From: Verrucomicrobiota bacterium
GTDB lineage: Bacteria; Verrucomicrobiota; Verrucomicrobiia; Verrucomicrobiales; Verrucomicrobiaceae
Direction: 5' to 3'
NCBI GenBank assembly: GCA_017301975.1
Contig: JAFLEI010000009.1
Span: forward strand, 1-64,000
Length of the DNA stretch: 64,000 nucleotides
The notes under the pieces were generated by a model, which worked only from the letters and a program-made list of their open reading frames with translations, was not told the origin of the DNA and made no database searches. The first letter of the stretch is position 1, and each line of letters opens with the position of its first letter. Positions 27,483 to 36,463 of the stretch are shown in pieces. Position numbers and translations under genes: made by a program.

Positions 27483-29276
27483 TCAGAAACCGCGCGGTGC
27501 CATGGAGTAGAGGCCGAGGGTGACATCGTAGGCATCCAGCATGGCCATGCGCTTGAGCTCATGGCCTGCGCCCCAGGAGTCGGTGAAGAGCACCTGGTTT
27601 TTGGCGAGGTTGTAGCCGATGATCATGCGCATGTGGCCGCCGCTGACCTGTCCGCCACCCGGCAGCGGTGGATCTTCGGGCTTCTCACCAAGGAACAAAC
27701 CCCAGAGCAGAGGCACGCCTTTGTCGGTGTATTCTTTGATGATCGAAAAGAATGCTTTTTCGGAAACGCGGCGCTTGCGGCCGTCTGTGTAGTACTGCTC
27801 GGGATTGATCAACGGCTTGAAGGTGACGTTGAAGGCTCCATCGATTTTGGCGAGACTCTTCTGCATGGTGGTGATGTCCGCGCCGCCTTCAGCATCAATG
27901 CTGACGAGCTTTGCCATCTCGTGCTGATCACAGGGAATGCGCATGTACTCAAACAAGCGCTGGCAACTGGCGGCGACGCAGTAGCCTTTCTGGCCCTGGT
28001 CCACCATGGGCACGCCAGAGATGTACACGTCGCCATCCGGTTTTTTGGTGACACGCTGGAGCAGTTCCATGCGCTGCACGCCGGTGGCCATCTTTCCCAT
28101 GCTCCAGTCGGCCTGGTTCGGGGCGGCGAGTTTCAAGCGCAGGAACTCCGGCTTCGTCACTTTGCCGGGGGTGTTGTACTCATTGTATTCAAGCAAGGCG
28201 ATGCCCCCTGGGGCCGTCCAGTTCCACCCGGCGACCGGCAGCGCTGCATTGGAGGAGAGGATCTGCCGCTTGGGTGCGACTTTCATGACCTGACCGAGGT
28301 TTTGACCGATCAGTTTGAAAATGCGGTCGAATTCCTTCGCTTCGATGTCACCCGAGTCGCCACGATTGTAGATGGAGATGGTGGCGCGTGCGGCTTTACC
28401 GTTCACGAATTCCAGAATGGCTTCCTCCACTTTGATGGAACCGCCAAACATGGTCAGATTCGTCTCTGCGTTGCTGAACATGTGACGGGAGAAGCGTGCG
28501 CGGTCCTTGCTGGCGCTGACCCATTCAAACTGCGGCGGCTTCTGCTGCTTTTCCTGGTCTTCGAGTTTTAGCACGTAGTGCTTTTCCAGATCGGCTGGAG
28601 TCCATTTCCAGAGGTCTGCAAAATTTAGCAGCGAGTCGAGATTGGCGGAGATCTCCGGTTGTGTTTCCGGCTCCTTTTCCACCGGCGGCTGGGGAGGCTT
28701 GCGGGGCTGGGAAGGCTGCATTTCGACTGGCAGCCCTTGAATTGAAAACCAGAGGGAGGTGTTACTGGCATGGCAATGAACCACGTATTTGGAGTTTACC
28801 CAATTTGGCGCTTTCAGGATGACCGGGCCAAAGGAGACATCCTTCTGTGGCGCGGAGTCTCCCGTTTTCTCTGTCAAAAGCATCTCCAGGGCGGTCAGCT
28901 TTTTACGTGTCAGGTTCTTGCCGTCGAGATAGATGTTAAACGAAGGATGCGATTGATAAAAACTCACCGTAACTTCCTTAACTTTAAAGAGCCCGCCAAA
29001 CATGGTGTCTTCCAGAAGGCTGCCCTGCTCCGCGCTGCCGGGACTAAAAGTGACCTCAGTCGCGGTCTCGGTCACAATGTTGTAAGGAGACCTGCCGCGG
29101 TCTTTTTTATGAGCGTCTAGGAAACTGATGAGATTTTGCTGCGTCAGTGCGAGAGGGTCATTCCAGTCGATCAGGTCATCGATGGAAGGCCCGGAGGATT
29201 TCGCCTGCGCATTGGCCACAGAGTGGAAACTTGTCCACGCGAGCAAAACAGCACTGACGAGCAGCCGCGATTTCAT
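27483..29276 (-). CDS. exported papain-like (C39-type) cysteine peptidase with duplicated N-terminal module
   Basis: About 597 residues with signal peptide LLVSAVLLAWTSFHSVANA. The C-terminal third is a C39-like domain: MVDQGQKGYCVAASCQRLF (catalytic Cys), GGHMRMIIGYN (His), FTDSWGAGH (Asp). The N-terminal part holds two related modules, each ending TMFGG-x2-KV-x-E with a strand after it. Target unknown. ATG 29276 is chosen because TTGACA at 29312-29307 lies 36 nt upstream; ATG 29285 is possible. Confidence 0.75.
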   Translation of the reverse strand: MKSRLLVSAVLLAWTSFHSVANAQAKSSGPSIDDLIDWNDPLALTQQNLISFLDAHKKDRGRSPYNIVTETATEVTFSPGSAEQGSLLEDTMFGGLFKVKEVTVSFYQSHPSFNIYLDGKNLTRKKLTALEMLLTEKTGDSAPQKDVSFGPVILKAPNWVNSKYVVHCHASNTSLWFSIQGLPVEMQPSQPRKPPQPPVEKEPETQPEISANLDSLLNFADLWKWTPADLEKHYVLKLEDQEKQQKPPQFEWVSASKDRARFSRHMFSNAETNLTMFGGSIKVEEAILEFVNGKAARATISIYNRGDSGDIEAKEFDRIFKLIGQNLGQVMKVAPKRQILSSNAALPVAGWNWTAPGGIALLEYNEYNTPGKVTKPEFLRLKLAAPNQADWSMGKMATGVQRMELLQRVTKKPDGDVYISGVPMVDQGQKGYCVAASCQRLFEYMRIPCDQHEMAKLVSIDAEGGADITTMQKSLAKIDGAFNVTFKPLINPEQYYTDGRKRRVSEKAFFSIIKEYTDKGVPLLWGLFLGEKPEDPPLPGGGQVSGGHMRMIIGYNLAKNQVLFTDSWGAGHELKRMAMLDAYDVTLGLYSMAPRGF

Positions 29277-29283
29277 GCGGTTC

Positions 29284-29312
29284 ATTTACCTGACCCGGCC
29301 TGATTCTGTCAA
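29284..29312 (-). promoter_or_regulatory. promoter candidate for the C39-like gene
   Basis: Consensus TTGACA (29312-29307), 17 nt, weak GTAAAT (29289-29284), 7 nt to ATG 29276. Confidence 0.35.
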
Positions 29313-29362
29313 TGCTTATCGGCAAGACACTCCGTCAAGGCACCTAAAAATCTTTCTTCCCA

Positions 29363-30835
29363 TCACTTCGCTACGACAGCGGGGCGATCTGATGTCAGCA
29401 CCTTCTGCAACGGCTTGGGATAGACTCCAAGAATCAAGATGGCGAGTGCAAGGGCACCGGCGACGGCTTTGGCGGGACCGGAGAAAGTCAGCGCGGGGAC
29501 GTCGGTGCCTTCGGTGGTGTACATCGCGAGGATGGTCTTGAAGTAGTAGTAGAAGCCGGCGGCGGCGGCGATGACGGCGCAGCTCAGAGCACCCCAGTAG
29601 CCGTGATCAGCGAGACCGAGGAAGACGAAGAGCTTGCCAAGGAAACCGGCGGTGAGAGGCAGACCGGCGAGGGAGGCGAAGGAGAGGGTCATCAGCAACG
29701 CGAGCAGCGGATTGCGTTTGGCGAGGCCGGTGAAGTCCTTGATGTCCTCCCCAAGACCGTTGGCGCGCATGAGGCCGAGGCCGAGGAAGCCGAGGACGGT
29801 CATGGGCAGGTAGGTGGCGAGGTAGAAGGCGACGACGCCCCCGGAAGAGAGATCAAAGCGGGCGCTTTCACGACAGGCGAGTGCGAGGAGGAGGTAGCCT
29901 GCGTGGGAGATGCTGGAGTAGGCGAGCAGGCGCTTGACGCTGGCCTGGAACATCGCGGGCAGGCTGCCGAGCAGGACGGTGAGCGAACCGACGACGAGGA
30001 TGAGTGCCTGAATCTCGCTGCCAATGATGGAACCTTCGGCCATGAAGGCGTTCAACGCACGAGTGAGGACGACGAAGCCAGCGGCTTTGGAGCCGACGGA
30101 GAGGAAGGCGGTCACGGGAGTGGGAGCTCCCTGATACACGTCTGGAACCCACATGTGGAAGGGAGCGGCGGCGACCTTGAATCCGAGGCCGCAGAGCAGG
30201 ACGGCGGCCCCGAAGAGCGCGGTGGTTTTGCTGGTGGCAGGATTGGCGAGCGCCTTGGCGATGCCGTCGAAGCTCATCGTTCCGGTGGCACCGTAGATCC
30301 AGGCGATGCCATAGACGAGGACACCGGTCGAAAGAGCGCCGAGGATGAGGTATTTGACGCCGGCTTCAAGACTGAAGGCGCTTTTGCGGGCGAAGGCGAC
30401 GAGGACGTAGAACGAGACGGTGACGAGTTCGAGCGCGACGAAAACGGTGACGAGGTCGCGTGCGGAGGCCATCCACATCATGCCCGCGCAGACGATGAGC
30501 GGGAGGCTGAACATTTCGGCCAGCTTGCCGTCCACGGTGAAGCGGGTGAGATACGGGGCGCATTCCAGCGTGAGCCAGAGCACGAGGATGGTGATGACGA
30601 GCGAGAAGCCTTTGTAGAAAAGGGCGAGGCTGTCGAGCTGATGCCAGGGCTGGATGAAGCCGGGCAGGCTGGCGTTGTCATGCGGCGCGAAGATGAACAG
30701 CACAAGCGCAAGCGAGGTGCCGGCAATGGCGGTGAGACCGAGGGTGCGGCGGGAGATGTCGGGCTTGAAGGCCTCAAGCAGCAGCAGTGCGAGTCCGAGG
30801 AGGGCGAGGCCGGCTTCGATGGTGAAAACGCTCAT
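29363..30835 (-). CDS. nuoN: NADH-quinone oxidoreductase subunit N
   Basis: 490 residues with about 14 membrane helices of the Mrp-antiporter-like family. Proton-pumping membrane-arm subunit of complex I. Conserved regions include FVALELVTVSFYVLVAF (Glu in TM5), GLGFKVAAAPFHMWVPDVYQG (Lys and HxW of the broken helix) and LLAYSSISHAGYLLLA. Last gene of the nuoIJKLMN unit, 7 nt after nuoM. Confidence 0.95.
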   Translation of the reverse strand: MSVFTIEAGLALLGLALLLLEAFKPDISRRTLGLTAIAGTSLALVLFIFAPHDNASLPGFIQPWHQLDSLALFYKGFSLVITILVLWLTLECAPYLTRFTVDGKLAEMFSLPLIVCAGMMWMASARDLVTVFVALELVTVSFYVLVAFARKSAFSLEAGVKYLILGALSTGVLVYGIAWIYGATGTMSFDGIAKALANPATSKTTALFGAAVLLCGLGFKVAAAPFHMWVPDVYQGAPTPVTAFLSVGSKAAGFVVLTRALNAFMAEGSIIGSEIQALILVVGSLTVLLGSLPAMFQASVKRLLAYSSISHAGYLLLALACRESARFDLSSGGVVAFYLATYLPMTVLGFLGLGLMRANGLGEDIKDFTGLAKRNPLLALLMTLSFASLAGLPLTAGFLGKLFVFLGLADHGYWGALSCAVIAAAAGFYYYFKTILAMYTTEGTDVPALTFSGPAKAVAGALALAILILGVYPKPLQKVLTSDRPAVVAK

Positions 30836-30842
30836 GGCAGGA

Positions 30843-32303
30843 CTACAGCGCGGATTTCATGAGGTTAAGCAGCAGCCAAGGGCAGCAGCCGGTGACAAGC
30901 AACGTGGTGGCGAGAAAGATGAACGGCACACGCTGTGAGAACGCAGGATCGATCATGAACAGGCCGGTGGCGGGGCTGCCGTGGAAGATGCCGCGATAGG
31001 CTCGCAGCATATACACGGCGGACATCACCACCCCCCAGAGCGCCAGGATGACGGTCCATTGCAGGTTGGTCAGGGCGCCCGCTTTGAACTCGGTGAAGTT
31101 GCCGAGGAAGATCATCACCTCACCCGCGAAGTTGGTGAGCCCAGGGAGGCCGATGGAAGCGAAGGTGCCAAAGGCGAAGAGCACGGTGAAAGCCGGCGCA
31201 TGGGTGGCGAGGCCGCCGAGCTTGTTGTATTCGAGAGTGCCGAGCTGATTGCGCATGCGGCCACAGAGGCCGAAGAGCAGGGCAATGGAGATTCCGTGAG
31301 CGAACATGAGGATGACCGCGCCTTTGAGAGCGATCTCCGTGCCTGCGGCAATGCCGAGGAAGATGTAGCCCATGTGCATGACGCTGGAATTGGCCAGGGT
31401 GTCATCAAGACGGTTCGCATGGATGGTGACGAGGCCCATGACTAGGATGTTGCCCAGCAGCATCAGCAGCAGCGCGTTTTGCACCCATTCCACATGAGCC
31501 CCGTGCGGCAGCAGCGGCAGGGCGATGCGAATGAGGCCGTAGAGCCCGAATTTTTTCAGCACGCCGGAATGAAGCATGGCCACGGGTGTGGGTGCGGTGG
31601 CGTAGGCCGGCGCGGCCCAGCTATGAAAGGGGAAAAGACTGACGAGCGAGCCAAACCCCAGCAGGAGGACGAAGAAGATCTGCGCCTGCTTCGCATCGGG
31701 CAAGGGTGTAAGCCGGGCCTGGCTGCGCAGAGCTTCGAGGTCAAAGGTGAGTTTGGAGCCGCCGCTGAATTCGAGCACCAGCCAGACCAGACCGGCGAGC
31801 AGCACGAGGCTGCCGGCACCGAGATAGATGGTGGCCTTCCAGGCGACGGCCTTGCGCTGGGCGGGCTCGGCACGCCCATGGAGCGCGATCATGAGGAAGG
31901 TGGGGATCAACGCGAGCTCATGAAAGGCGTAGATGAAGAAAACATCCGTGGTGAGGAAGGCGCCCAGCGCGCCGCCGCCGATGAGCAGCGAGGAGACGTA
32001 GAAGATGGCGGGGCGATCCTGGATCTGCCAGATGGCCGCGAGCATCACCAGCGTGGTGAGCAAGGCGAGGATGATGGAAATTCCATCCGCACCGACGGCG
32101 AAGCTGAGCGATGGATTTTCGAGGATCGGGCGGGAATGAGTGAAGGCGAGGCCGGTTTTGCCCCAGTACTGCACCGCCGTGTAAAACACGAGGATGAGAT
32201 TGATGAACGTGGCGCCGAGGGATGCAGCGCGGGCAGGCGCACCGAGCCAGACCGCCAGGGCGGCGAGCAGCGGGAGTGCGATGATTAATTCAAGGACGCT
32301 CAT
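30843..32303 (-). CDS. nuoM: NADH-quinone oxidoreductase subunit M
   Basis: 486 residues, about 14 membrane helices. Antiporter-like complex I subunit. Landmarks: FIYAFHELALIPTFLMI (TM5 Glu), SLFPFHSWAAPAYATAPTPVAMLHSGVLKKFGLYG split across the conserved broken helix, and a late antiporter region. Lies 12 nt after nuoL and 7 nt before nuoN. Confidence 0.95.
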   Translation of the reverse strand: MSVLELIIALPLLAALAVWLGAPARAASLGATFINLILVFYTAVQYWGKTGLAFTHSRPILENPSLSFAVGADGISIILALLTTLVMLAAIWQIQDRPAIFYVSSLLIGGGALGAFLTTDVFFIYAFHELALIPTFLMIALHGRAEPAQRKAVAWKATIYLGAGSLVLLAGLVWLVLEFSGGSKLTFDLEALRSQARLTPLPDAKQAQIFFVLLLGFGSLVSLFPFHSWAAPAYATAPTPVAMLHSGVLKKFGLYGLIRIALPLLPHGAHVEWVQNALLLMLLGNILVMGLVTIHANRLDDTLANSSVMHMGYIFLGIAAGTEIALKGAVILMFAHGISIALLFGLCGRMRNQLGTLEYNKLGGLATHAPAFTVLFAFGTFASIGLPGLTNFAGEVMIFLGNFTEFKAGALTNLQWTVILALWGVVMSAVYMLRAYRGIFHGSPATGLFMIDPAFSQRVPFIFLATTLLVTGCCPWLLLNLMKSAL

Positions 32304-32315
32304 TCAGATTCTCCA

Positions 32316-34202
32316 TCAATGGCCCAGACGGGGCAGGACAAACACGACAAGATAAACAACACCAATGACGCCACCGCCCAGCAGGAAGGTGTAGCCCTGC
32401 AGATGGCCGCCCTGCAGCATGCGGGTGGCGGCACCGAGACGGGCGACCAGCGCCGTGGGCAGGCGGGCGATCAGGCCATCGACAAAAACACGCTCCAAGG
32501 CGGTGACGATCCACGCGAGGCGGTCCTGGCAGATGCGGACGATGACGGCGTAGATTTCGTCGAAGTAGAATTTGTTGGCGAAGAGCTTGATGTTGATGGG
32601 CTCCTTGGCCTTGCCGCGGTAAAAATAGATCGCAGCACCGGTGCCGATAAGAAATGCCAGGATGGAAGCGAAGAGGACGGTGGCGTGGGGCGTCTCATGC
32701 GCCGGCTTCAGGGCTTGAAGCGGGGTTGCGAAGCCGTCCCAGGCAGAAAGGATGGAAAAGACGGCCAGAATGATGAGCGGCAGCAGCATGGCCAGCCCGA
32801 CGCCGCCCTCGGCAGCATGATGGGCTGAATCGGTGCGTGATTTGCCGAAGAAGGCGACAATGACCAGCCGCATCATGTAGAAGGAGGTCAGCACTGCCGT
32901 GAGAGTTCCGGCATGGAAGAGGATGCTGCAGCCGCTGTCATAAGCCGCCCCCAAAATGCCTTCCTTGCTGTAGAATCCACTGGTGACCCATGGAAGGCCC
33001 ATCAATGCCAGGGTACCGATGAGAAAGGTCCAGAAGGTGATGGGCATGTGCTTGCGCAGGCCGCCCATCTTCCAGATGTCCTGCTCGTGGTGGCAGGCAT
33101 AAATAATGGCACCGGAGCCGAGGAACAGCAGCGCCTTGAAGAAGGCGTGTGTGTAGAGATGGAACATGGCCGGATGGCCGGGATTCGGGCCGTGCGCCTC
33201 ATGGCCATGCTGGACGGCCATCGCTACGGCACCGACGGCCATGACCATGTAGCCGAGCTGAGAGAGGGTGGAGTAGGCGAGAATGCGCTTGATGTCATTT
33301 TGCTGCGTGGCCATCAGGGCGGCCATCAGGGCGGTAAAGGCGCCGATGCCTGCGATGATTTCCGCCGCGAGGGGCGAAGCCTCAATGAGGAAGCTCACAC
33401 GCACCAGCATGTACACACCGGCGGCGACCATGGTGGCGGCGTGAATGAGGGCGGAGACGGGAGTGGGGCCCTCCATGGCGTCCGGCAGCCAGACATGGAG
33501 AGGGAACTGGGCGGATTTGCCGACGGCACCGAGGAAGATGCACAAAGCGGCAGCGGTGGTGAAACCGGCATGATAACCAGGGGACCCGAGACCGAGCGTG
33601 CCACCGGGCGCGAAGGCCGATTTGAGGTCGAAGAGATTCACACTGCCGCCATTCGCACCGAAGAGCAGCAGGATGCCGATCATGAAGCCGAAGTCACCGA
33701 TGCGGTTGGTGAGGAAGGCTTTTTTGCAGGCTTCAGCAGCGCTGGCTTTTTGATACCAGTGACCGATGAGCAGGTAGGAACTCAGACCGACGAGCTCCCA
33801 GAAGATGAACATCATGATCAGGTTTCCCGCCAGCACGATGCCGGTCATGGAGAACATGAACAGGGAGAGAGAGCCGAAGAAGCGGGGCTTCGCATCGTCG
33901 TCCTTCATGTAGCCGAGCGAGAAGATATGGACCAGCATGCCGATGAAGCTGACAATGAACATCATGCCCCGGCTCTGCTTGTCGATCAGGACATCAATGT
34001 TGGCATGGAAATGACCGACATCGAGGAAGGGGAGGAGGAGCTTGTTGTCATTCTCCGCGGCCAGGAAAAACAGGCAGGCAATGAAGGAGATGATCGAGGA
34101 GCCGACCGAGATGAGCACGGCGGCACCTTTGAGGTGGCGGTGGCCAAGGAGGATGACGAGCGCCGAAAAGAATGGCAGCAGTAGGATGATGCTGGCGTGC
34201 AT
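32316..34202 (-). CDS. nuoL: NADH-quinone oxidoreductase subunit L
   Basis: 628 residues. The distal proton-pumping subunit, with about 16 membrane helices and the long lateral helix at the C-terminus. Landmarks: FIFWELVGLSSYLLIGHW, AVGKSAQFPLHVWLPDAMEG (Lys and HxW), VSALIHAATMVAAGVYM and ILAYSTLSQLGYMVMAVG. Length is normal for NuoL. Confidence 0.96.
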   Translation of the reverse strand: MHASIILLLPFFSALVILLGHRHLKGAAVLISVGSSIISFIACLFFLAAENDNKLLLPFLDVGHFHANIDVLIDKQSRGMMFIVSFIGMLVHIFSLGYMKDDDAKPRFFGSLSLFMFSMTGIVLAGNLIMMFIFWELVGLSSYLLIGHWYQKASAAEACKKAFLTNRIGDFGFMIGILLLFGANGGSVNLFDLKSAFAPGGTLGLGSPGYHAGFTTAAALCIFLGAVGKSAQFPLHVWLPDAMEGPTPVSALIHAATMVAAGVYMLVRVSFLIEASPLAAEIIAGIGAFTALMAALMATQQNDIKRILAYSTLSQLGYMVMAVGAVAMAVQHGHEAHGPNPGHPAMFHLYTHAFFKALLFLGSGAIIYACHHEQDIWKMGGLRKHMPITFWTFLIGTLALMGLPWVTSGFYSKEGILGAAYDSGCSILFHAGTLTAVLTSFYMMRLVIVAFFGKSRTDSAHHAAEGGVGLAMLLPLIILAVFSILSAWDGFATPLQALKPAHETPHATVLFASILAFLIGTGAAIYFYRGKAKEPINIKLFANKFYFDEIYAVIVRICQDRLAWIVTALERVFVDGLIARLPTALVARLGAATRMLQGGHLQGYTFLLGGGVIGVVYLVVFVLPRLGH

Positions 34203-34211
34203 GCGGGCGCG

Positions 34212-34529
34212 TTATCCTTGAAGTTTGGTGACGGACTCGACATCCACGCTCTGCTTGGAGCGGAAGAGAGCCACGATGATGGCGAGGCCCACGGCCACTT
34301 CAGCAGCGGCCACGGTGATGGTGAAGAACACGAGCGACTGCGCGGTGTAATCCGGCAGGCCGTTGGTGAGATGAAAGCGGGAGAAGCCGACGAGCGCGAG
34401 GTTTGCGGCGCTGAGCATCATCTCCAGGCACATATAGACGATGATGATGTTTCTCCTGGCAATGACGCCGGCGAGACCGAGGGAGAACAGCATGCCGCTG
34501 ACAACGAGATAGTGGCCGAGGGTGATCAT
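34212..34529 (-). CDS. nuoK: NADH-quinone oxidoreductase subunit K
   Basis: 105 residues with three membrane helices. The conserved Glu is in CLEMMLSAANLALVGF and a second Glu in AAAEVAVGLAIIVALFR, both in the complex I proton path. ATG overlaps the nuoJ stop (ATGA). Confidence 0.95.
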   Translation of the reverse strand: MITLGHYLVVSGMLFSLGLAGVIARRNIIIVYMCLEMMLSAANLALVGFSRFHLTNGLPDYTAQSLVFFTITVAAAEVAVGLAIIVALFRSKQSVDVESVTKLQG

Positions 34530-35104
34530 GGGGCGCTCCTTTCGCGTTTGCTGAGAACGACGACACCGATGGTGCCGACCAGCAGCAGCAGGCCAATCAC
34601 TTGAAGGTGGAAGCCGTATTGATCAAAAAGGGTGAAGCCGATGAGCTTGGCATCCGGCAGCGTACCGGCCTTGAGGTCATTCGTGATGGTGGGCAGCGCC
34701 GCCCTGCCGATCTTGGTGGCGGAATCAGCCAGAGCCAGAGGGGTGCCCTGGACGCTTTTGCTGGCGAGGTCAGTGCCGCCAGCCACCATAATAATTTGCA
34801 GAGTGAGCAGCACGGCAAGCAGCACACCGGAGACGATGGCGGAGAGATTCAGCTTTTTGCCTTCCTCCGTCTTGATGTCCAGCAGCATGATGATGAACAG
34901 GAAGAGCACCATGACCGCGCCGGCATAGACGAGGATCTGGATGACCCCGATGAAGTAAGCGTCGAGGCTCAGGAACAGCGCCGCGAGACCGACGAAGCTG
35001 GCCGCGAGGGCAAGAGCGCAGGTGACCGGATTGCGCCCGGTGACGACCAGGAAGCCGAAGCCCAAGGTGATCAATGCAAAGAGATAGAACAGCAGCGGGG
35101 GCAT
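34526..35104 (-). CDS. nuoJ: NADH-quinone oxidoreductase subunit J
   Basis: 192 residues with five membrane helices; conserved AYFIGVIQILVYAGAVMVLF carries the TM3 pi-bulge region and Tyr. ATG 35104 overlaps the nuoI TAA as TAATG, so the six-residue upstream extension is rejected. Confidence 0.94.
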   Translation of the reverse strand: MPPLLFYLFALITLGFGFLVVTGRNPVTCALALAASFVGLAALFLSLDAYFIGVIQILVYAGAVMVLFLFIIMLLDIKTEEGKKLNLSAIVSGVLLAVLLTLQIIMVAGGTDLASKSVQGTPLALADSATKIGRAALPTITNDLKAGTLPDAKLIGFTLFDQYGFHLQVIGLLLLVGTIGVVVLSKRERSAP

Positions 35105-35649
35105 TACTTGAGCTCGTTCCACTTGTTCACCAGCCCCACGCGCTGGCCGCCGATTTCATAGAGGCGTTTTTTGTTGTGCACCATCTCCTGACGTGAGAGA
35201 CCGGTGATGGCGTAGTCCTTGCGCAGGAAAATGGCCTGCTCCGGGCAGACCTCCTCGCACATGCCGCAGTAAATGCAGCGAATCATGTCGATGTCGAACT
35301 CCTTGGGGCGCTTTTCGACCTTGGCCCACGGATCGTCGCTGGGGATCTCTCCGGGGATGATTTTGATGGCCTTGGGCGGGCAGATGAACTCGCAGAGCTG
35401 GCAGCTGACGCAGCGCTCGCGATCCTGCTCGTCCGTGACAAGGGCGGGGGCGCCGCGGTAGTATTCCGGCAGATGCGAGTCCCACTTCTGCTCAGGGTAT
35501 TCCATCGTCACCTTGGGCTTGCCACCGGCGATCTGGAGGAAGGTCCTGATGCCGTGCCCAATCGTGATTTTCAGCCCTTTCAGCAGCGTGGAAATGAACC
35601 AGCGTTCATGCCAGGCAAGTTTGGGACGTTGTACAATGATAGTGGCCAT
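35104..35649 (-). CDS. nuoI: NADH-quinone oxidoreductase subunit I, 2x[4Fe-4S] ferredoxin-like
   Basis: 181 residues. Two clusters: CVSCQLCEFICP and CIYCGMCEEVCP, the N6a/N6b [4Fe-4S] sites that pass electrons towards quinone. An amphipathic N-terminus (WFISTLLKGLKITIGHGIRTF) anchors it to the membrane arm. It starts the operon, which is unusual because nuoH normally lies just upstream. Confidence 0.95.
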   Translation of the reverse strand: MATIIVQRPKLAWHERWFISTLLKGLKITIGHGIRTFLQIAGGKPKVTMEYPEQKWDSHLPEYYRGAPALVTDEQDRERCVSCQLCEFICPPKAIKIIPGEIPSDDPWAKVEKRPKEFDIDMIRCIYCGMCEEVCPEQAIFLRKDYAITGLSRQEMVHNKKRLYEIGGQRVGLVNKWNELK

Positions 35650-35684
35650 GTAGGAGCAGAGAACCGCAGGGAGAGTCGGATTTG

Positions 35685-35712
35685 ATTATCCGAACGTCCC
35701 GCAGTGCGGCAA
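35685..35712 (-). promoter_or_regulatory. promoter of the nuoIJKLMN operon
   Basis: On the minus strand TTGCCG (35712-35707), 16 nt, GATAAT (35690-35685). Predicted start near 35678 gives a leader of about 29 nt before nuoI. There is no SD in the leader. Confidence 0.5.
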
Positions 35713-35719
35713 CCGCTAT

Positions 35720-35737
35720 TTGTGAAAAATTTCACAA
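35720..35737. promoter_or_regulatory. CRP/FNR-family binding site upstream of nuoI
   Basis: TTGTGAAAAATTTCACAA has perfect 8-bp arms and contains TGTGA-N6-TCACA, the textbook CRP half-site arrangement. Its centre (35728.5) lies about 50 bp upstream of the predicted nuo start, consistent with control by a CRP/FNR-type regulator. Whether the regulator responds to cAMP, oxygen or something else is not known. Confidence 0.6.
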
Positions 35738-35813
35738 GGCCCGGCCAGATTCCCAAAATGAGCCAAATTCTGGCTTTGAATCGTCCCAAGGCTCCAAAGC
35801 TCCCCTCTGGAGG

Positions 35814-36221
35814 CTATTTTGAGGCCGGGGCGTCCGTTTTTGGAGCTGAGGACTTCTTTTTTGCGGCTGGTTTTTTCTCCGGCGATGGAAATCCAGCCTT
35901 CGCGTAGGCGACCATTTGAGCAAAGAGCCCGTCTCCCACTCCATTAGCGTTCACCACATGAGCCACGTCAGCCAAAGGGCGAACCTGCTGAATGGCCTTG
36001 GCCCGGGCCTCACCGATTCCCGGGATCGCCATGAGCGATGCCAGATCACCATTATTGAGAAGAAAGAGCAACTGATCCCTTTGCGGAGGAGTCAGCGTCT
36101 TGGCAACCGCCTCGACCTTGGCTGACGGCTTGGCCGGACTTTTCTGGGCTGAACCAGAGTCTGCGGCAGGGAGAGAGGCACCCAAGACAATGAGGACTAG
36201 AAATGCGATGAAGGATCTCAT
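35814..36221 (-). CDS. exported helix-hairpin-helix (ComEA-like) protein
   Basis: 135 residues with signal peptide MRSFIAFLVLIVLGASLPA. The middle holds one HhH motif (LASLMAIPGIGEARAKAIQQVRPL), as in ComEA, which binds DNA without sequence specificity in the periplasm. The C-terminus is a Lys/Ala-rich tail (EKKPAAKKKSSAPKTDAPA). Possible role in DNA uptake or wall/DNA contact. The ATG at 36221 is chosen as the start of the signal peptide. Confidence 0.7.
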   Translation of the reverse strand: MRSFIAFLVLIVLGASLPAADSGSAQKSPAKPSAKVEAVAKTLTPPQRDQLLFLLNNGDLASLMAIPGIGEARAKAIQQVRPLADVAHVVNANGVGDGLFAQMVAYAKAGFPSPEKKPAAKKKSSAPKTDAPASK

Positions 36222-36402
36222 AAAAGTTTGTTTAAAGCTGCATGGCAAAGTTATTAGAAGAACCCAAGCTATGGCGAGCAAAAAATGCTGCCCTTCCTGA
36301 ATTTCAGCAGGGAGATGACGGATGCGAACGAGCAAAATCCTCAAAAACGCCAGCCTCGCCCTAGGCGTAGCTGCCCCCGATTCTCACCAATCAAATAAAA
36401 GA

Positions 36403-36445
36403 GGTTAGAATTCCTATGGCGTTTCTAATTCATATCGGTTAGAAT
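36403..36445. promoter_or_regulatory. repeated GGTTAGAAT elements upstream of the hybrid kinase
   Basis: GGTTAGAAT at 36403-36411 and again at 36437-36445, with TTCTAA in the opposite sense at 36423-36428. TAGAAT at 36440-36445 also resembles a -10, 18 nt before ATG 36464, but no good -35 was found. The arrangement looks like an operator cluster. Confidence 0.4.
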
Positions 36446-36463
36446 AGTTGCACTACCGGGGAA

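Noticed and set aside
29603-34184. Long + strand frames opposite nuoN, nuoM and nuoL, rich in Glu, Gly and His
   Set aside because: They are antisense to well-conserved membrane subunits, with no domain and skewed composition.
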